Source of the DNA: an uncultured Bacilli bacterium
Lineage (GTDB): Bacteria > Bacillota_I > Bacilli_A > RF39 > UBA660
Direction: 5' to 3'
DNA length: 64,000 bases
Assembly: GCA_934155005.1 (NCBI GenBank)
Contig: CAKPGR010000002.1
Span: 1-64,000, forward strand
Part shown: positions 41,936 through 50,904 of the stretch, in pieces
How the letters are laid out: each line of letters starts with the position of its first letter
Numbering within the stretch: the first letter of the stretch is position 1
Translations under genes and position numbers: made by a program
The notes under the pieces: generated by a model
Told to the model about the DNA's origin: nothing
The model's input: only the letters and a program-made list of their open reading frames with translations
Database searches by the model: none

Positions 41936-43741
41936 TTATATATTTTCAAAATATAATTTTTTAAATTCATCTATTGTTTCATCAAACATCTTTATTGCAC
42001 TTTCTATTACATCTTTTTTTGTTACATCAATACCAGCAATTTTTAATTCATCAGCTGGATACATACTTCCACCAGTTTTTAAAAATTTTAAATAATTTTC
42101 TAAGGCGTTAGGCTTATTATTAATAATTCCATCTACTATATAACATGCTGATGACAAACCTATGGCATATTTATATACATAAAAATTATAGTAGAAATGT
42201 GGTATTCTTTCCCATTCGTATTTAATTTCATCATCAACAACTACATTATCTCCAAAATAAATTTTATTTAGTTTATAGTATTCCTTAGATAATAATTCAT
42301 TGGTAAGAACTTCACCATCTTCATGTTTTTTATGCATATCTCTTTCAAATTCAGCAAACATTACTTGTCTATATATTGTACTTTTAAATAATTCCATTAG
42401 GTTATTCAAAATAAACAATTTTTCATTTTTATCTTTAGAATTTTTAAGTAAATATTTATTTAAAAGTAATTCATTTACAGTTGATGCTACCTCAGCAACA
42501 AAAATTTCATATCCAGAGTTATTATATGTATTATTTTTACAAGAATAATATGTATGCATTGAATGCCCTAATTCATGCGCTAATGTAGAAACATCATTTA
42601 ACTTACCTTCAAAATTTAGAAGTAAAAATGGATTAGTATCATAAAAACCACTTGAATAAGCTCCACTTCTTTTTCCAACATTGTTATATACATCTATCCA
42701 TCTTTCACTAAAAGCTTTATTTAAATTATTTATATAATCTTCACCTAAGATAGATAATGCATTAACAACTAAATTTTTTGCTTCTTCAAAATTATATTCT
42801 TTATCTAAATCTTTTATAAGTTCTACATATATATCATATAAATGTAGTTCATCTAAATTTAATATTTCTTTTTTTAAATCATAATATTTATATAAAACAT
42901 TTAAATTGTCGTGAACTACATCAATTAAATTATTATATACAGAAACATCTATATTATCATTGAAAAGCGATGATTTTAGACTACTATCAAAATTGTATAT
43001 TTTAGCCATTCCTGTTAGATAGTCTATATTTTTACTAAATGTATTAGCAATGGTGTTTTTATAATTAGAATATGTTTCAAACAATAATTTAAATGCATTT
43101 TTACGAACTTCACGATCATTTGAATGAATAAATTTAGAATAATTACTTTCAGTTAATTCGATAGTTTTTCCATTTTCATCTTTGATATTTCCAAACTTCA
43201 TATCAGAATCAGTTAATGATTCAAATATACTTTCTGGTGAATCTAATGTTTGAGATAATGTTGACAACATTTTTTCCTGTTCCTCAGTTAATTTATGTTT
43301 TTCAAAACGATAGAAACTTTCTAAATTAAATTTATATTTTTCTAAATTAGGATTTTCTTCTATATATTTTTTTATTTCATCATAAGTTTTTTTATACATT
43401 TCTGGCGCTACAAAAGAAGATAATTCTTCATATTTAACAAATAAATTATTTACTTTACCATCTAATTCTTGTGATCTAGTATTAGTTGTATCTTGATCAA
43501 AAGTTAAATGAGCATAGTAATGAAGTTTACTTAATTTTCTATCAACATTATTACTGAATTCTAAAAATTCAAATAATGTCTCAGAATTTTCTAATATCTT
43601 TCCACGATATTTAACAATGTCATAAATTAATTTACTTACTACATCATATTCTTTTAAAAATTCTTCTTCAGTTTTATAAATTGTTGTTAAATCCCACTTA
43701 TACTTTTCTTCTATTTCTTCTCTTGTTTTTTGTTTTTCCAT
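41936..43741 (-). CDS. pepF: Oligoendopeptidase F
   Basis: M3-family zinc peptidase, 601 residues, that cleaves peptides of roughly 7-17 residues in the cytoplasm. Start WDLTTIYKTEEEFLKEY is typical. The zinc site is TLAHELGHSMHTYYS with the third ligand in YEIFVAEVASTVNE. The C-terminal block YKYAIGLSSACYIVDGI and FLKTGGSMYPADELKIAGID completes the family pattern. It sits between dnaK and dnaJ, 12 bases before dnaJ, so it should be expressed with the chaperones; peptide clearance after heat stress would be a logical role but is inference. Confidence 0.95.
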   Translation of the reverse strand: MEKQKTREEIEEKYKWDLTTIYKTEEEFLKEYDVVSKLIYDIVKYRGKILENSETLFEFLEFSNNVDRKLSKLHYYAHLTFDQDTTNTRSQELDGKVNNLFVKYEELSSFVAPEMYKKTYDEIKKYIEENPNLEKYKFNLESFYRFEKHKLTEEQEKMLSTLSQTLDSPESIFESLTDSDMKFGNIKDENGKTIELTESNYSKFIHSNDREVRKNAFKLLFETYSNYKNTIANTFSKNIDYLTGMAKIYNFDSSLKSSLFNDNIDVSVYNNLIDVVHDNLNVLYKYYDLKKEILNLDELHLYDIYVELIKDLDKEYNFEEAKNLVVNALSILGEDYINNLNKAFSERWIDVYNNVGKRSGAYSSGFYDTNPFLLLNFEGKLNDVSTLAHELGHSMHTYYSCKNNTYNNSGYEIFVAEVASTVNELLLNKYLLKNSKDKNEKLFILNNLMELFKSTIYRQVMFAEFERDMHKKHEDGEVLTNELLSKEYYKLNKIYFGDNVVVDDEIKYEWERIPHFYYNFYVYKYAIGLSSACYIVDGIINNKPNALENYLKFLKTGGSMYPADELKIAGIDVTKKDVIESAIKMFDETIDEFKKLYFENI

Positions 43742-43767
43742 TTATTTCTCCTTTAATTAATAGTGAT

Positions 43768-43794
43768 AGAAGTCCTAGTTAAACTAGAACTTCT
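43768..43794 (-). promoter_or_regulatory. Strong hairpin between dnaK and pepF
   Basis: AGAAGTTCTAGTT and AACTAGGACTTCT pair over about 12 positions on the minus strand with no T tract after it. It is more likely an RNA processing or stability element than a full terminator, allowing dnaK mRNA to be more abundant than pepF-dnaJ. Confidence 0.6.
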
Positions 43795-43798
43795 AAAA

Positions 43799-45619
43799 TT
43801 ATTTTTCTTCAAATTCAGCATCAATAGCATCATCTTTTTTATCAGTAGATTCACTTGTTTCAGTTTGTTCATTTGCTTGTGCTGTTTTTGCAGCTTCTTC
43901 ATAAACCTTAGTTGCCATAGCCATAGCAGTTTCTTGTAAAGCATCTTTTTTAGTTTTAATATCGTCAATATTATTTTTTTCTAGTGCTTCTTTTAATTCT
44001 TTAACTTCTTTTTCTGCTTTTTCTTTATCAGCTGAATTTACTTTATCACCTAAATCTTTTATAGATTTTTCTGTTTGGTTTATTAATTGTTCAGCTTCAT
44101 TTTTAAGATCAGCTTCTTCTTTACGTTTTTGATCAGCTTCACGATTAGCTTCTGCTTCTTTAACCATTTTATCTATTTCATCATCTGTTAAATTTGTAGA
44201 TGAAGTTATAGTAATTGATTGTTCTTTTCCAGTTCCTAAATCTTTTGCTTTAACATTAACAATACCATTAGCATCTATATCAAATGTAACTTCAATTTGA
44301 GGTACTCCACGTGGTGCGGCAGGGATATTTGTTAATTGGAATCTTCCTAATGTTTTATTATCACTAGCCATTGGTCTTTCACCTTGTAAAATGTGAATAT
44401 CTACGGCTGGTTGATTATCAGCAGCTGTTGAGAATACTTGTGATTTACTTGTTGGAATAGTTGTATTTCTTGGAATTAATACAGTACAAACATTACCCAT
44501 TGTTTCAATTCCAAGTGAAAGTGGTGTTACATCTAAAAGTACAATATCTTCCACTTCTCCTGTAAGTACTCCCCCTTGAATAGCAGCTCCCATAGCAACT
44601 ACTTCATCTGGGTTAACTCCCTTAGATGGTTCTTTATCAAGCTCATCTTTAATTAAATCAACTACTTTTGGAATACGAGTTGATCCACCAACTAATAATA
44701 TTTTATCAATATCATTTTTAGTTAATGAAGCATCTTTTAAAGCTTTTCTAACTGGTTCTAATGTAGAATCTAATAAATCACCAATTAAATCTTCAAATTT
44801 AGCTCTTGTTAAATTAACAGATAAATGAAGTGGTCCATTTTCTGATTGTGTTATAAATGGAATAGATATTTCTGTTGATGTCATACCAGATAAATCTTTT
44901 TTAGCTTTTTCAGCAGCATCTTTAACACGTTGCATAGCCATTTTATCACTAGTTAAATCTATACCATTTTCTTTCTTAAATTCACTAACTAAGTAATCCA
45001 TGATTCTTTGATCAAAGTCGTCTCCACCTAAATGGTTATTACCACTTGTAGATAATACTTCAAATACACCATCACCAAGTTCAAGGATAGATACATCAAA
45101 TGTACCTCCACCTAAATCGTAAACAAGAACTTTTTCATTTTTATCTTGTTTATCAAGCCCATAAGCTAATGCGGCAGCTGTTGGTTCATTAATAATTCTT
45201 TCTACTTCTAAGCCAGCAATTTTACCAGCATCTTTTGTTGCTTGTCTTTGTGCATCATTGAAATATGCTGGAACAGTAATAACTGCTTTTGTTACTTTTT
45301 CTCCTAAATAAGCCTCAGCAGTATTTTTTAAATCTGTTAAAATCATTGCTGATATTTCTTGTGCAGTATAATCTTTTCCATTAACGTGTACTTTTTCTGA
45401 TGTACCCATTTTTCTTTTAATTGAATATACCACATCTGGATTTGTAATCATTTGGTTTTTAGCTTTAATACCAACGATTGTTTCTCCATTTTTAAATGCT
45501 ACTACGGAAGGAGTAGTACGACTTCCTTCTGGATTAGCAATAACTTTTGCTTCTCCACCTTCATATACAGCGACACAACTATTTGTTGTACCTAAATCAA
45601 TACCTATTGTTTTACTCAT
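43799..45619 (-). CDS. dnaK: Chaperone protein DnaK
   Basis: Hsp70 ATP-dependent chaperone. Start at ATG 45619 ([21 protein letters not shown]), eight bases after AAAGGAG; another ATG six bases earlier is too close. Nucleotide-binding motifs: [32 protein letters not shown] and [17 protein letters not shown]. The linker [16 protein letters not shown] precedes the substrate-binding domain. The C-terminal lid ends in [11 protein letters not shown], the usual acidic tail. Length 606. Confidence 0.98.
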   Translation of the reverse strand: MSKTIGIDLGTTNSCVAVYEGGEAKVIANPEGSRTTPSVVAFKNGETIVGIKAKNQMITNPDVVYSIKRKMGTSEKVHVNGKDYTAQEISAMILTDLKNTAEAYLGEKVTKAVITVPAYFNDAQRQATKDAGKIAGLEVERIINEPTAAALAYGLDKQDKNEKVLVYDLGGGTFDVSILELGDGVFEVLSTSGNNHLGGDDFDQRIMDYLVSEFKKENGIDLTSDKMAMQRVKDAAEKAKKDLSGMTSTEISIPFITQSENGPLHLSVNLTRAKFEDLIGDLLDSTLEPVRKALKDASLTKNDIDKILLVGGSTRIPKVVDLIKDELDKEPSKGVNPDEVVAMGAAIQGGVLTGEVEDIVLLDVTPLSLGIETMGNVCTVLIPRNTTIPTSKSQVFSTAADNQPAVDIHILQGERPMASDNKTLGRFQLTNIPAAPRGVPQIEVTFDIDANGIVNVKAKDLGTGKEQSITITSSTNLTDDEIDKMVKEAEANREADQKRKEEADLKNEAEQLINQTEKSIKDLGDKVNSADKEKAEKEVKELKEALEKNNIDDIKTKKDALQETAMAMATKVYEEAAKTAQANEQTETSESTDKKDDAIDAEFEEK

Positions 45620-45633
45620 ATTCATCTCTCCTT

Positions 45634-46200
45634 TTATTCACTAACTTTAACCATTGCAGGTCTTATAACTTTATCTTTAAGTAGATAACCTTTTCTAAGT
45701 ACTTCAATAACTATTCCAGCTTCTTTGTCTTCTATTTTCTCTGTTAAAACAGCTTGGTGATAAGCTGGATCAAATGGTTTATTAGCACCATCAATCTCTT
45801 TAACACCGAACCTTTCTAAAATAGTTATTAAATTACCATATATCATTTTAAATCCAGATAAGAATTTAGAAACTTCATCATCTAAATTATTATCATCCAT
45901 TTTTATAGCACTTTCAAAATTATCAATAATTGGAAGCATTTCAACAATCATATCTTCATTACAGAATTTTAACATTCTAGTAACTTCTTCTTCTTTTCTT
46001 TTTCTATAATTTATTGTTTCAGCTTTATCTCTTAGAGCTTTATCTTCCAATTCTTTAATTTTATTTTCTAACTCTTTTATTTTATGTTCATTATTTTTCT
46101 TTTTATGCTTTTTTTCTTCACATTTGCATTTTTCATCAGAACAACATTCTTTATTTTCGCAAGCTTGTTCTTCACAATTACATTTTTCTTCTTTTTCCAT
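45634..46200 (-). CDS. grpE: Nucleotide exchange factor GrpE with a cysteine-rich N-terminus
   Basis: A 188-residue GrpE. The long helix ([20 protein letters not shown]) and head domain ([40 protein letters not shown]) are standard. It releases ADP from DnaK. The odd part is residues 1-32, which hold seven cysteines (positions 7, 9, 14, 19, 20, 25, 27) among acidic and basic residues, like a metal- or redox-sensing tail. Typical GrpE proteins have an acidic but Cys-free tail here. Eight bases before dnaK. Confidence 0.95.
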   Translation of the reverse strand: MEKEEKCNCEEQACENKECCSDEKCKCEEKKHKKKNNEHKIKELENKIKELEDKALRDKAETINYRKRKEEEVTRMLKFCNEDMIVEMLPIIDNFESAIKMDDNNLDDEVSKFLSGFKMIYGNLITILERFGVKEIDGANKPFDPAYHQAVLTEKIEDKEAGIVIEVLRKGYLLKDKVIRPAMVKVSE

Positions 46201-46214
46201 ATAATCTCCTTTTT

Positions 46215-47213
46215 TTATTCATTATAATCATCAAGATTATTTTTGATAAAATTTAAAAGTGTTGTAACTCTTCCATATTCCATTCTTTTAGGTCCAATTA
46301 AAGCAATTGTTCCTTCTTCACCATCAATAGTATATTTGGTTTTTATAATGGATATGTCATCATCAAAATCATTTTCAGAGCCAATATAAATATTAACTCC
46401 ACTTTCATCCTCTTTTATTTTTTGAATTAATTCTTTATCTTCAAACTTATTTAAAATATTTCGCATTTTATCTACACTACTAAATTCTGGCTGATTTAAT
46501 ATTTTATTAGTTTTATTAACTTTAACACTTGTGTCTTCTTTAAATTCTGTAAATACATTATATAATGCATCATATAAAACCCTTTGTTGTTTGATAGAAT
46601 CAGCAATTTTAGGTTTTACTTCAACTTCAAGTTTTAAATTAACTTCATCAATTGGTGTTCCAACAATAAATTTATTTATCAAATCAACTGTTTGTTTTAT
46701 TTCAGTAGCTGAGATATGTTCTTTTATATTCATATTTTTGCTTTCAACATGACCTTTATCGGTAACTATAATAGCAACTAATTTTTCATCATTTATAGGA
46801 ATAACTTCAACTTTACTAATTCTATTTTCTTTTGAAGATTTTCCCAAAACGACTGCTGTATAATTAGTTAAATCAGATACTATTTCCATGCTTTTTACAA
46901 TAGCATCGCTTAATTTTAAGCTTTTATTTTTGAATATTGTTTGAAGAGTTAAAACATCTTCTCCTGTAAGTTCTTTAGGTTTCATAATATGGTCAACATA
47001 ATAACGATAACCTTTTTCACTAGGAATTCTTCCTGAAGATGTGTGGGTTTTTTCTAATAGTCCCATATCTTCTAATGAACTCATTTCACTTCTTACAGTA
47101 GCACTTGAACAATTCAAAATATCACAAATTGATTTTGAACCAACAGGGTGCGCTGTTTTAATATAATCTTCTATTATAATCTTTAATAATTCTATTTGTC
47201 GATTTGTTAACAC
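46215..47213 (-). CDS. hrcA: Heat-inducible transcription repressor HrcA
   Basis: Binds CIRCE and represses class I heat-shock genes; GroEL-dependent in Bacillus. Start set at GTG 47213 (reading M-LTNRQIELLKIIIEDYIK), because AGAGGTGAT lies just upstream; a GTG 21 bases earlier falls inside the CIRCE element. Winged helix: TAHPVGSKSICDILNCSSAT and VRSEMSSLEDMGLLEKTHTS, SGRIPSEKGYRYYVDHIM. The GAF-like middle and C-terminal MEYGRVTTLLNFIKNNL are normal. First gene of the operon hrcA-grpE-dnaK-pepF-dnaJ. Confidence 0.96.
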   Translation of the reverse strand: MLTNRQIELLKIIIEDYIKTAHPVGSKSICDILNCSSATVRSEMSSLEDMGLLEKTHTSSGRIPSEKGYRYYVDHIMKPKELTGEDVLTLQTIFKNKSLKLSDAIVKSMEIVSDLTNYTAVVLGKSSKENRISKVEVIPINDEKLVAIIVTDKGHVESKNMNIKEHISATEIKQTVDLINKFIVGTPIDEVNLKLEVEVKPKIADSIKQQRVLYDALYNVFTEFKEDTSVKVNKTNKILNQPEFSSVDKMRNILNKFEDKELIQKIKEDESGVNIYIGSENDFDDDISIIKTKYTIDGEEGTIALIGPKRMEYGRVTTLLNFIKNNLDDYNE

Positions 47214-47227
47214 AACATCACCTCTTT

Positions 47228-47254
47228 TTAGCACTCTATCATCTCTAGCGCTAT
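47228..47254 (-). promoter_or_regulatory. CIRCE-like element, start-proximal
   Basis: Plus strand TTAGCACTC, nine bases, TAGCGCTAT. The first half is a perfect CIRCE arm; the second matches GAGTGCTAA at six of nine. It overlaps the transcription start region of hrcA. Confidence 0.75.
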
Positions 47255-47258
47255 TTAC

Positions 47259-47287
47259 ATTATACTATTATATGTTAGCATTGTCAA
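47259..47287 (-). promoter_or_regulatory. Sigma-A promoter of the heat-shock operon
   Basis: Perfect TTGACA, 17 bases, TATAAT on the minus strand. The -35 hexamer lies inside the upstream CIRCE element and the start site inside the downstream one, so HrcA binding would block RNA polymerase at both ends. Confidence 0.93.
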
Positions 47288-47301
47288 TATATGAGTGCTA
47301 A
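47275..47301 (-). promoter_or_regulatory. CIRCE-like element, upstream
   Basis: Plus strand TTAGCATTG, nine bases, GAGTGCTAA. The second arm is perfect, the first matches six of nine. It covers the -35 box. Confidence 0.82.
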
Positions 47302-47305
47302 AATA

Positions 47306-47333
47306 TAAAAAAAGAAAATTTTTAGTTTTCTTT
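47306..47333 (-). terminator. Terminator of the 47333 gene
   Basis: AAGAAAA and TTTTCTT pair around an A-rich loop on the minus strand and run into T residues. Confidence 0.65.
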
Positions 47334-48139
47334 TATTTTATTATTGATTTAGAAACTGTTATTACTGGACGCACACCGACGTCAGTAAGGCTAACAATGC
47401 GGTAAGTCAAATTACCATCCCTATACACAAACCACGCATAAGTAGAGCTACTTATATTAGCATTACTTGTCCAATATCCAGATATCTCTTGGTCAGCATT
47501 ATTTAAACATCCATAATCTTTACAGTCACTTCTTGTTCTATCATATAGCCATCCATAATTACTTCTTTTACTTGTATCACTCCCATTATTACTTCCAAAA
47601 TAAAACCAATTTTGATTTGCCTTAGTAGCATCAAAACTAGTATTACCAGATATTTTAGCGACTTCATTTGCTGTTATTAATCTAGCTCCTACTACCCAGT
47701 CTTTTGTATCAATGGTAAGTTGTTTTGCTACCTCATTCATCTCACTATTACTTCCACTTGAATTCCAAGCTACACGAGCTGTTGTATTATGATCTAATAT
47801 TAGATTAACAGATGTTGATCCTTCTTCATCATTGAATGTATACCATTTCATACATCCATTTTTTGTTCCTGTTGTTGATACAGCAGAACTTGATATGCAT
47901 TTTTCTCCTGTTGTTGGGTTATAGTATACAGCTGTTCCATTAGGATATAATTTTGTATAACTATTTATTTTACTATATAAATCATCTAAGGCATTTTGAA
48001 GTGTTGCATTACTTCCTAAGTTAGAGCCTGTTGGAGCATTTACTGATACATCACTTGCATAAAACTTACTTCCAGCATAGACACTTATGCTTCCAAATAT
48101 TAACCCTATTATTATTTCAAATATTATTTTTTTATTCAT
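47333..48139 (-). CDS. Secreted variable surface protein, mosaic (copy B)
   Basis: A 268-residue protein. The N-terminal 65 residues (signal peptide MNKKIIFEIIIGLIFGSISV, then SVNAPTGSNLGSNATLQNAL) closely match the tail-collar-like 27070 protein. From YPNGTAVYYNPTTGEKC onward it matches the pseudopilin-type copies A and C, including WYTFNDEEGSTSVNLILDH, ARLITANEVAKIS and SNYGWLYDRTRSDC. It is therefore a domain swap: secreted by a classical signal peptide instead of a prepilin leader, but carrying the same variable lectin-like end. The G-tract leader lies upstream. It is likely exported by Sec and held at the surface by unknown means. Confidence 0.82.
   Translation of the reverse strand: MNKKIIFEIIIGLIFGSISVYAGSKFYASDVSVNAPTGSNLGSNATLQNALDDLYSKINSYTKLYPNGTAVYYNPTTGEKCISSSAVSTTGTKNGCMKWYTFNDEEGSTSVNLILDHNTTARVAWNSSGSNSEMNEVAKQLTIDTKDWVVGARLITANEVAKISGNTSFDATKANQNWFYFGSNNGSDTSKRSNYGWLYDRTRSDCKDYGCLNNADQEISGYWTSNANISSSTYAWFVYRDGNLTYRIVSLTDVGVRPVITVSKSIIK
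47378..47449 (-). other. Putative DGR-type variable region, copy B
   Basis: Same 24-codon core as copy A. Variable codons here are AGC, ACT, TAT, TTT, TAT, GAT, AAT, ACT, TAC, CGC, ATT, CTT, ACT, GAC, GTC, again all ending in C or T, with TGG, GTG, GGT and GTT fixed between them. Confidence 0.65.
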
Positions 48140-48159
48140 TTTTATCTACTCCTTTACAC

Positions 48160-48255
48160 AAAAAAAGAAGGGTTTTTAACCCCCCCCCCGACTTTGAAAT
48201 TTTTTTATCTCTCAGTCAATATTATTATTTAATCTACAAGTTAATTTTAACAAAA
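48160..48255 (-). repeat. G-tract leader, copy 3 (upstream of the 47333 gene)
   Basis: Same element as at 27921, with ten G residues (48180-48189). The far end departs slightly from the others after the GACTGAGAGAT block. Confidence 0.83.
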
Positions 48256-48281
48256 TAATTTTATTTTTACAAGATATAATA

Positions 48282-49394
48282 TTATATTTTTAATCGTTTA
48301 ATTTTTGAATCTTTCAAATCTTTTAATTCATGATTAACTTCAAATATATAATTATTAGTCCCATCATATATTTTACTTTTAGAATATCTAGTTATTTCTA
48401 AGATTTTTTTATCGAATAAAGGATTTAACAAATTTTCATTAATATCTTTCATTTTTCTTTTTTCATTAAAATGACCATAAAAGCTTATAAAATCTTTTAA
48501 TGTTTTAACACCATTCATTGATAAAATATAATTTAACGTTTGTCTTTCTAAAATTGACATTTTTTCTTCATTAGCCACCTTCGATATAAAATATTCTTTT
48601 TCTAATTCTATTTTTACATTTTTTAACATGAATTTTAAAAATATAGTTATGTTACCAAATTTTTTAGTTTCTAAAATAGCTTTATAATAAGTTTTTTTAT
48701 CAAAATTAATTCCTCTATTAAAAATAATATATGGATATACTTCATTATTAAGCAAATACCACATACTAAGCGTCCTACTAGTTCTTCCATTAACATCAAA
48801 ATAAGGATGAATAAAAACAAAATAGAAATGAATAATCTGAGACTTTATGTAATAATCTGTCATTGTATCTAGTGAATTACCACTATTGATATAATCGAAT
48901 AAATAATTCATATATTTATCTATTTCTTTATAATTAATTCCTTCATCTGGTTCTTTTCTAGCATCATTAGAATAATAAATAAATACATCGTCATTTCTAT
49001 AATATTCTCCCATTAAAGATAAATCATTTTCACTCAATAAATGCCTAGATAAAATATTATATAGATGTTTTAAATTTTCTTTATTAATTTCTTCTTTTTT
49101 AAGTGTGTACTTATATGCTTGATATAAATTTAAAATTCTTTGTTCTTTATTATTTGTGCCATCTTTTCTTCTTTTATCTACCCCTATTATATCATCTATA
49201 TTTTCAAGATATCCTTCAACTAAGTCATTGGCTTTAATTTCTTCTGACAACATAGCATTTTTAGCAAACTCAAAACTATTAAGTTCAGTATCTTCTAAAA
49301 AAAGTTCTAATTCTTCTTTAAGAGGATCAAGTGAATTATTTAAAATATATAATTTTTTCATTTGACTTATAAGTAAATCTATTGTTTCTACCAT
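48282..49394 (-). CDS. Fic domain protein
   Basis: A 370-residue Fic/DOC protein, probably an AMP-transferase acting on a cellular protein. The catalytic motif is HPYFDVNGRTSRTLSMWYLL (near 190-210), which fits HxFx(D/E)xNGRxxR, so catalysis is plausible. The flap region (NDDVFIYYSNDARKEPDEGIN) precedes it. The C-terminal part is a winged-helix-like domain with SILERQTLNYILSMNGVKTL. The usual N-terminal inhibitory S/TxxxE(G/N) helix is not clear. It stands alone, without an obvious antitoxin neighbour. Confidence 0.88.
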   Translation of the reverse strand: MVETIDLLISQMKKLYILNNSLDPLKEELELFLEDTELNSFEFAKNAMLSEEIKANDLVEGYLENIDDIIGVDKRRKDGTNNKEQRILNLYQAYKYTLKKEEINKENLKHLYNILSRHLLSENDLSLMGEYYRNDDVFIYYSNDARKEPDEGINYKEIDKYMNYLFDYINSGNSLDTMTDYYIKSQIIHFYFVFIHPYFDVNGRTSRTLSMWYLLNNEVYPYIIFNRGINFDKKTYYKAILETKKFGNITIFLKFMLKNVKIELEKEYFISKVANEEKMSILERQTLNYILSMNGVKTLKDFISFYGHFNEKRKMKDINENLLNPLFDKKILEITRYSKSKIYDGTNNYIFEVNHELKDLKDSKIKRLKI

Positions 49395-49460
49395 AATAAA
49401 TCCTCCTAAATGTTTTTTATTATACCTTAAAAAATATTTTAAAACAATAAAAAAGCTACA

Positions 49461-50369
49461 TTAGTCATTAACTTTTTCTATAGCTTCTTTAATAACATTC
49501 ACACAATTTTGTAATTTTTTTGTTTCTTCTTCATTTAATTCAACATATATTTTTTTTGCTATTCCATTTCTATTAACAATCGCTGGCATTCCCATATATA
49601 TATCATTATCTTTATCATAATTTGATACAGTCATAACTGTGTTTTCATTTCCTAAAATCGCGTTTGTAATTCTAACTAAACACATTCCTATTCCATAATA
49701 AGTAGCACCTTTTTTATTTATTATTTCATAAGCCGCATTTTTTACTTCTTCACATATATTATCAAGTTCATCATTACTTAAAAATGTATCAATTTTTTGA
49801 AGACTTACATTAGCATTACTCCAAGGAACAAATTCAGAATCACCATGTTCTCCAATTACATAAGCATGGATATTTTTAGGGTTAATATTAAGCTTACTTC
49901 CAACTAAATATCTAAGTCTTGAAGTATCCAAACTTGTTCCAGAACCTATAACTTTACTAGAATCAAGTCCAGAATATCTATAAGTTAAATAAGTCATAAC
50001 ATCAAGTGGATTAGTGGCAACTAAAAATATTCCATTAAATCCATTTTCCATTACTCTTCCAACAATATCTTTAAAAATTACACTATTCTTATTAATTAAA
50101 TCCATTCTTGTTTCACCAACATTTTGGTTTGCTCCGGCTGCAATTAAAACAAGATCAGCATCTTTACAATCAGAATAATTTCCTATTTTTATATCTATTT
50201 TAGAAGGAGCATAAGATAAACAATGATTAAGATCCATTACTTCTCCTTCTATTCTATCGATATCTAAATCAATTAAAGCAAGTTCTGTAACATTTGTTCT
50301 TTGATTAAGTAAAGCATAAGCATAACTCATGCCTACATTACCACAGCCTATTAAAACTACTTTTCCCAT
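49461..50369 (-). CDS. ldh: L-lactate dehydrogenase
   Basis: NAD-dependent reduction of pyruvate to lactate, 302 residues. The Rossmann motif is VVLIGCGNVGMSYAYALL. The substrate loop NQNVGETRMDLINKNS carries an Arg, and VATNPLDVMTYLTYRYSGL holds the subunit contact. The catalytic His lies in YVIGEHGDSEFVPWSNANV. Gln at the loop position (NQN) favours lactate over malate. It completes the fermentation suggested by the phosphoketolase. Confidence 0.95.
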   Translation of the reverse strand: MGKVVLIGCGNVGMSYAYALLNQRTNVTELALIDLDIDRIEGEVMDLNHCLSYAPSKIDIKIGNYSDCKDADLVLIAAGANQNVGETRMDLINKNSVIFKDIVGRVMENGFNGIFLVATNPLDVMTYLTYRYSGLDSSKVIGSGTSLDTSRLRYLVGSKLNINPKNIHAYVIGEHGDSEFVPWSNANVSLQKIDTFLSNDELDNICEEVKNAAYEIINKKGATYYGIGMCLVRITNAILGNENTVMTVSNYDKDNDIYMGMPAIVNRNGIAKKIYVELNEEETKKLQNCVNVIKEAIEKVND

Positions 50370-50443
50370 ATCATCACCATAAACATTATAGCATATTTAA
50401 CAAAAAACAACTAGTTATACTATTTATTTTTACTTGAAAATAA

Positions 50444-50674
50444 TTATTTATTTATAGTTTCATAATAATCAACATAATTATCTAAATTTTGATTATATAA
50501 ATCTAAAATGATATTTTCATATTCTAATAATTGTTGTTCCCATTTTTGATGTTTCTTTTTAAATATAGGACATGGTTCAAAAACAAAATGATCTCTTCTA
50601 ATTTGTTCCCAAATCTTAATTCTTTTTTCAATTAAATCAATATCTGATTTAATATTTAATTTTTGAAATTTCAT
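50444..50674 (-). CDS. Hypothetical small helical protein
   Basis: Seventy-six residues, charged, probably helical (DLIEKRIKIWEQIRRDHFVF, KKHQKWEQQLLEYENIILDL). A single Cys lies in EPCPIFKKKH. An AGGGGGTGCT-type site lies upstream. No family recognised; it stands alone between ldh and the diguanylate cyclase gene. Confidence 0.6.
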   Translation of the reverse strand: MKFQKLNIKSDIDLIEKRIKIWEQIRRDHFVFEPCPIFKKKHQKWEQQLLEYENIILDLYNQNLDNYVDYYETINK

Positions 50675-50752
50675 TATAGCACCCCCTCTATATAGGTTAT
50701 ATGACCTATATATATAATAATGATTTTAATTAAAAAAGACAAGTATTAGTAC

Positions 50753-50777
50753 AATAAAAAAGAGAAAAATCTCTAAT
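50753..50777 (-). terminator. Hairpin with T tail downstream of the diguanylate cyclase region
   Basis: AGAGATTTTTCTCTTTTTT on the minus strand. It lies about 100 bases after the stronger terminator at 50878 and may be a second stop. Confidence 0.6.
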
Positions 50778-50877
50778 TTGGATTATATTCCGAGTATTTA
50801 TATAAAACATCAACTGATGTATTTTTATTGTATTTAAATATAGTGATTATTTTTTGATAAAAATATGTATTTTTAAT

Positions 50878-50904
50878 GAAAAAAACAAAGCTATTTAACT
50901 TTGT
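50878..50904 (-). terminator. Terminator of the diguanylate cyclase gene
   Basis: ACAAAGTTAAATAGCTTTGT followed by T residues, overlapping the last codons. Confidence 0.8.

Noticed and set aside
48282..49394. Fic toxin-antitoxin module
   Set aside because: No small antitoxin gene is adjacent on either side, so only a stand-alone Fic protein is claimed.
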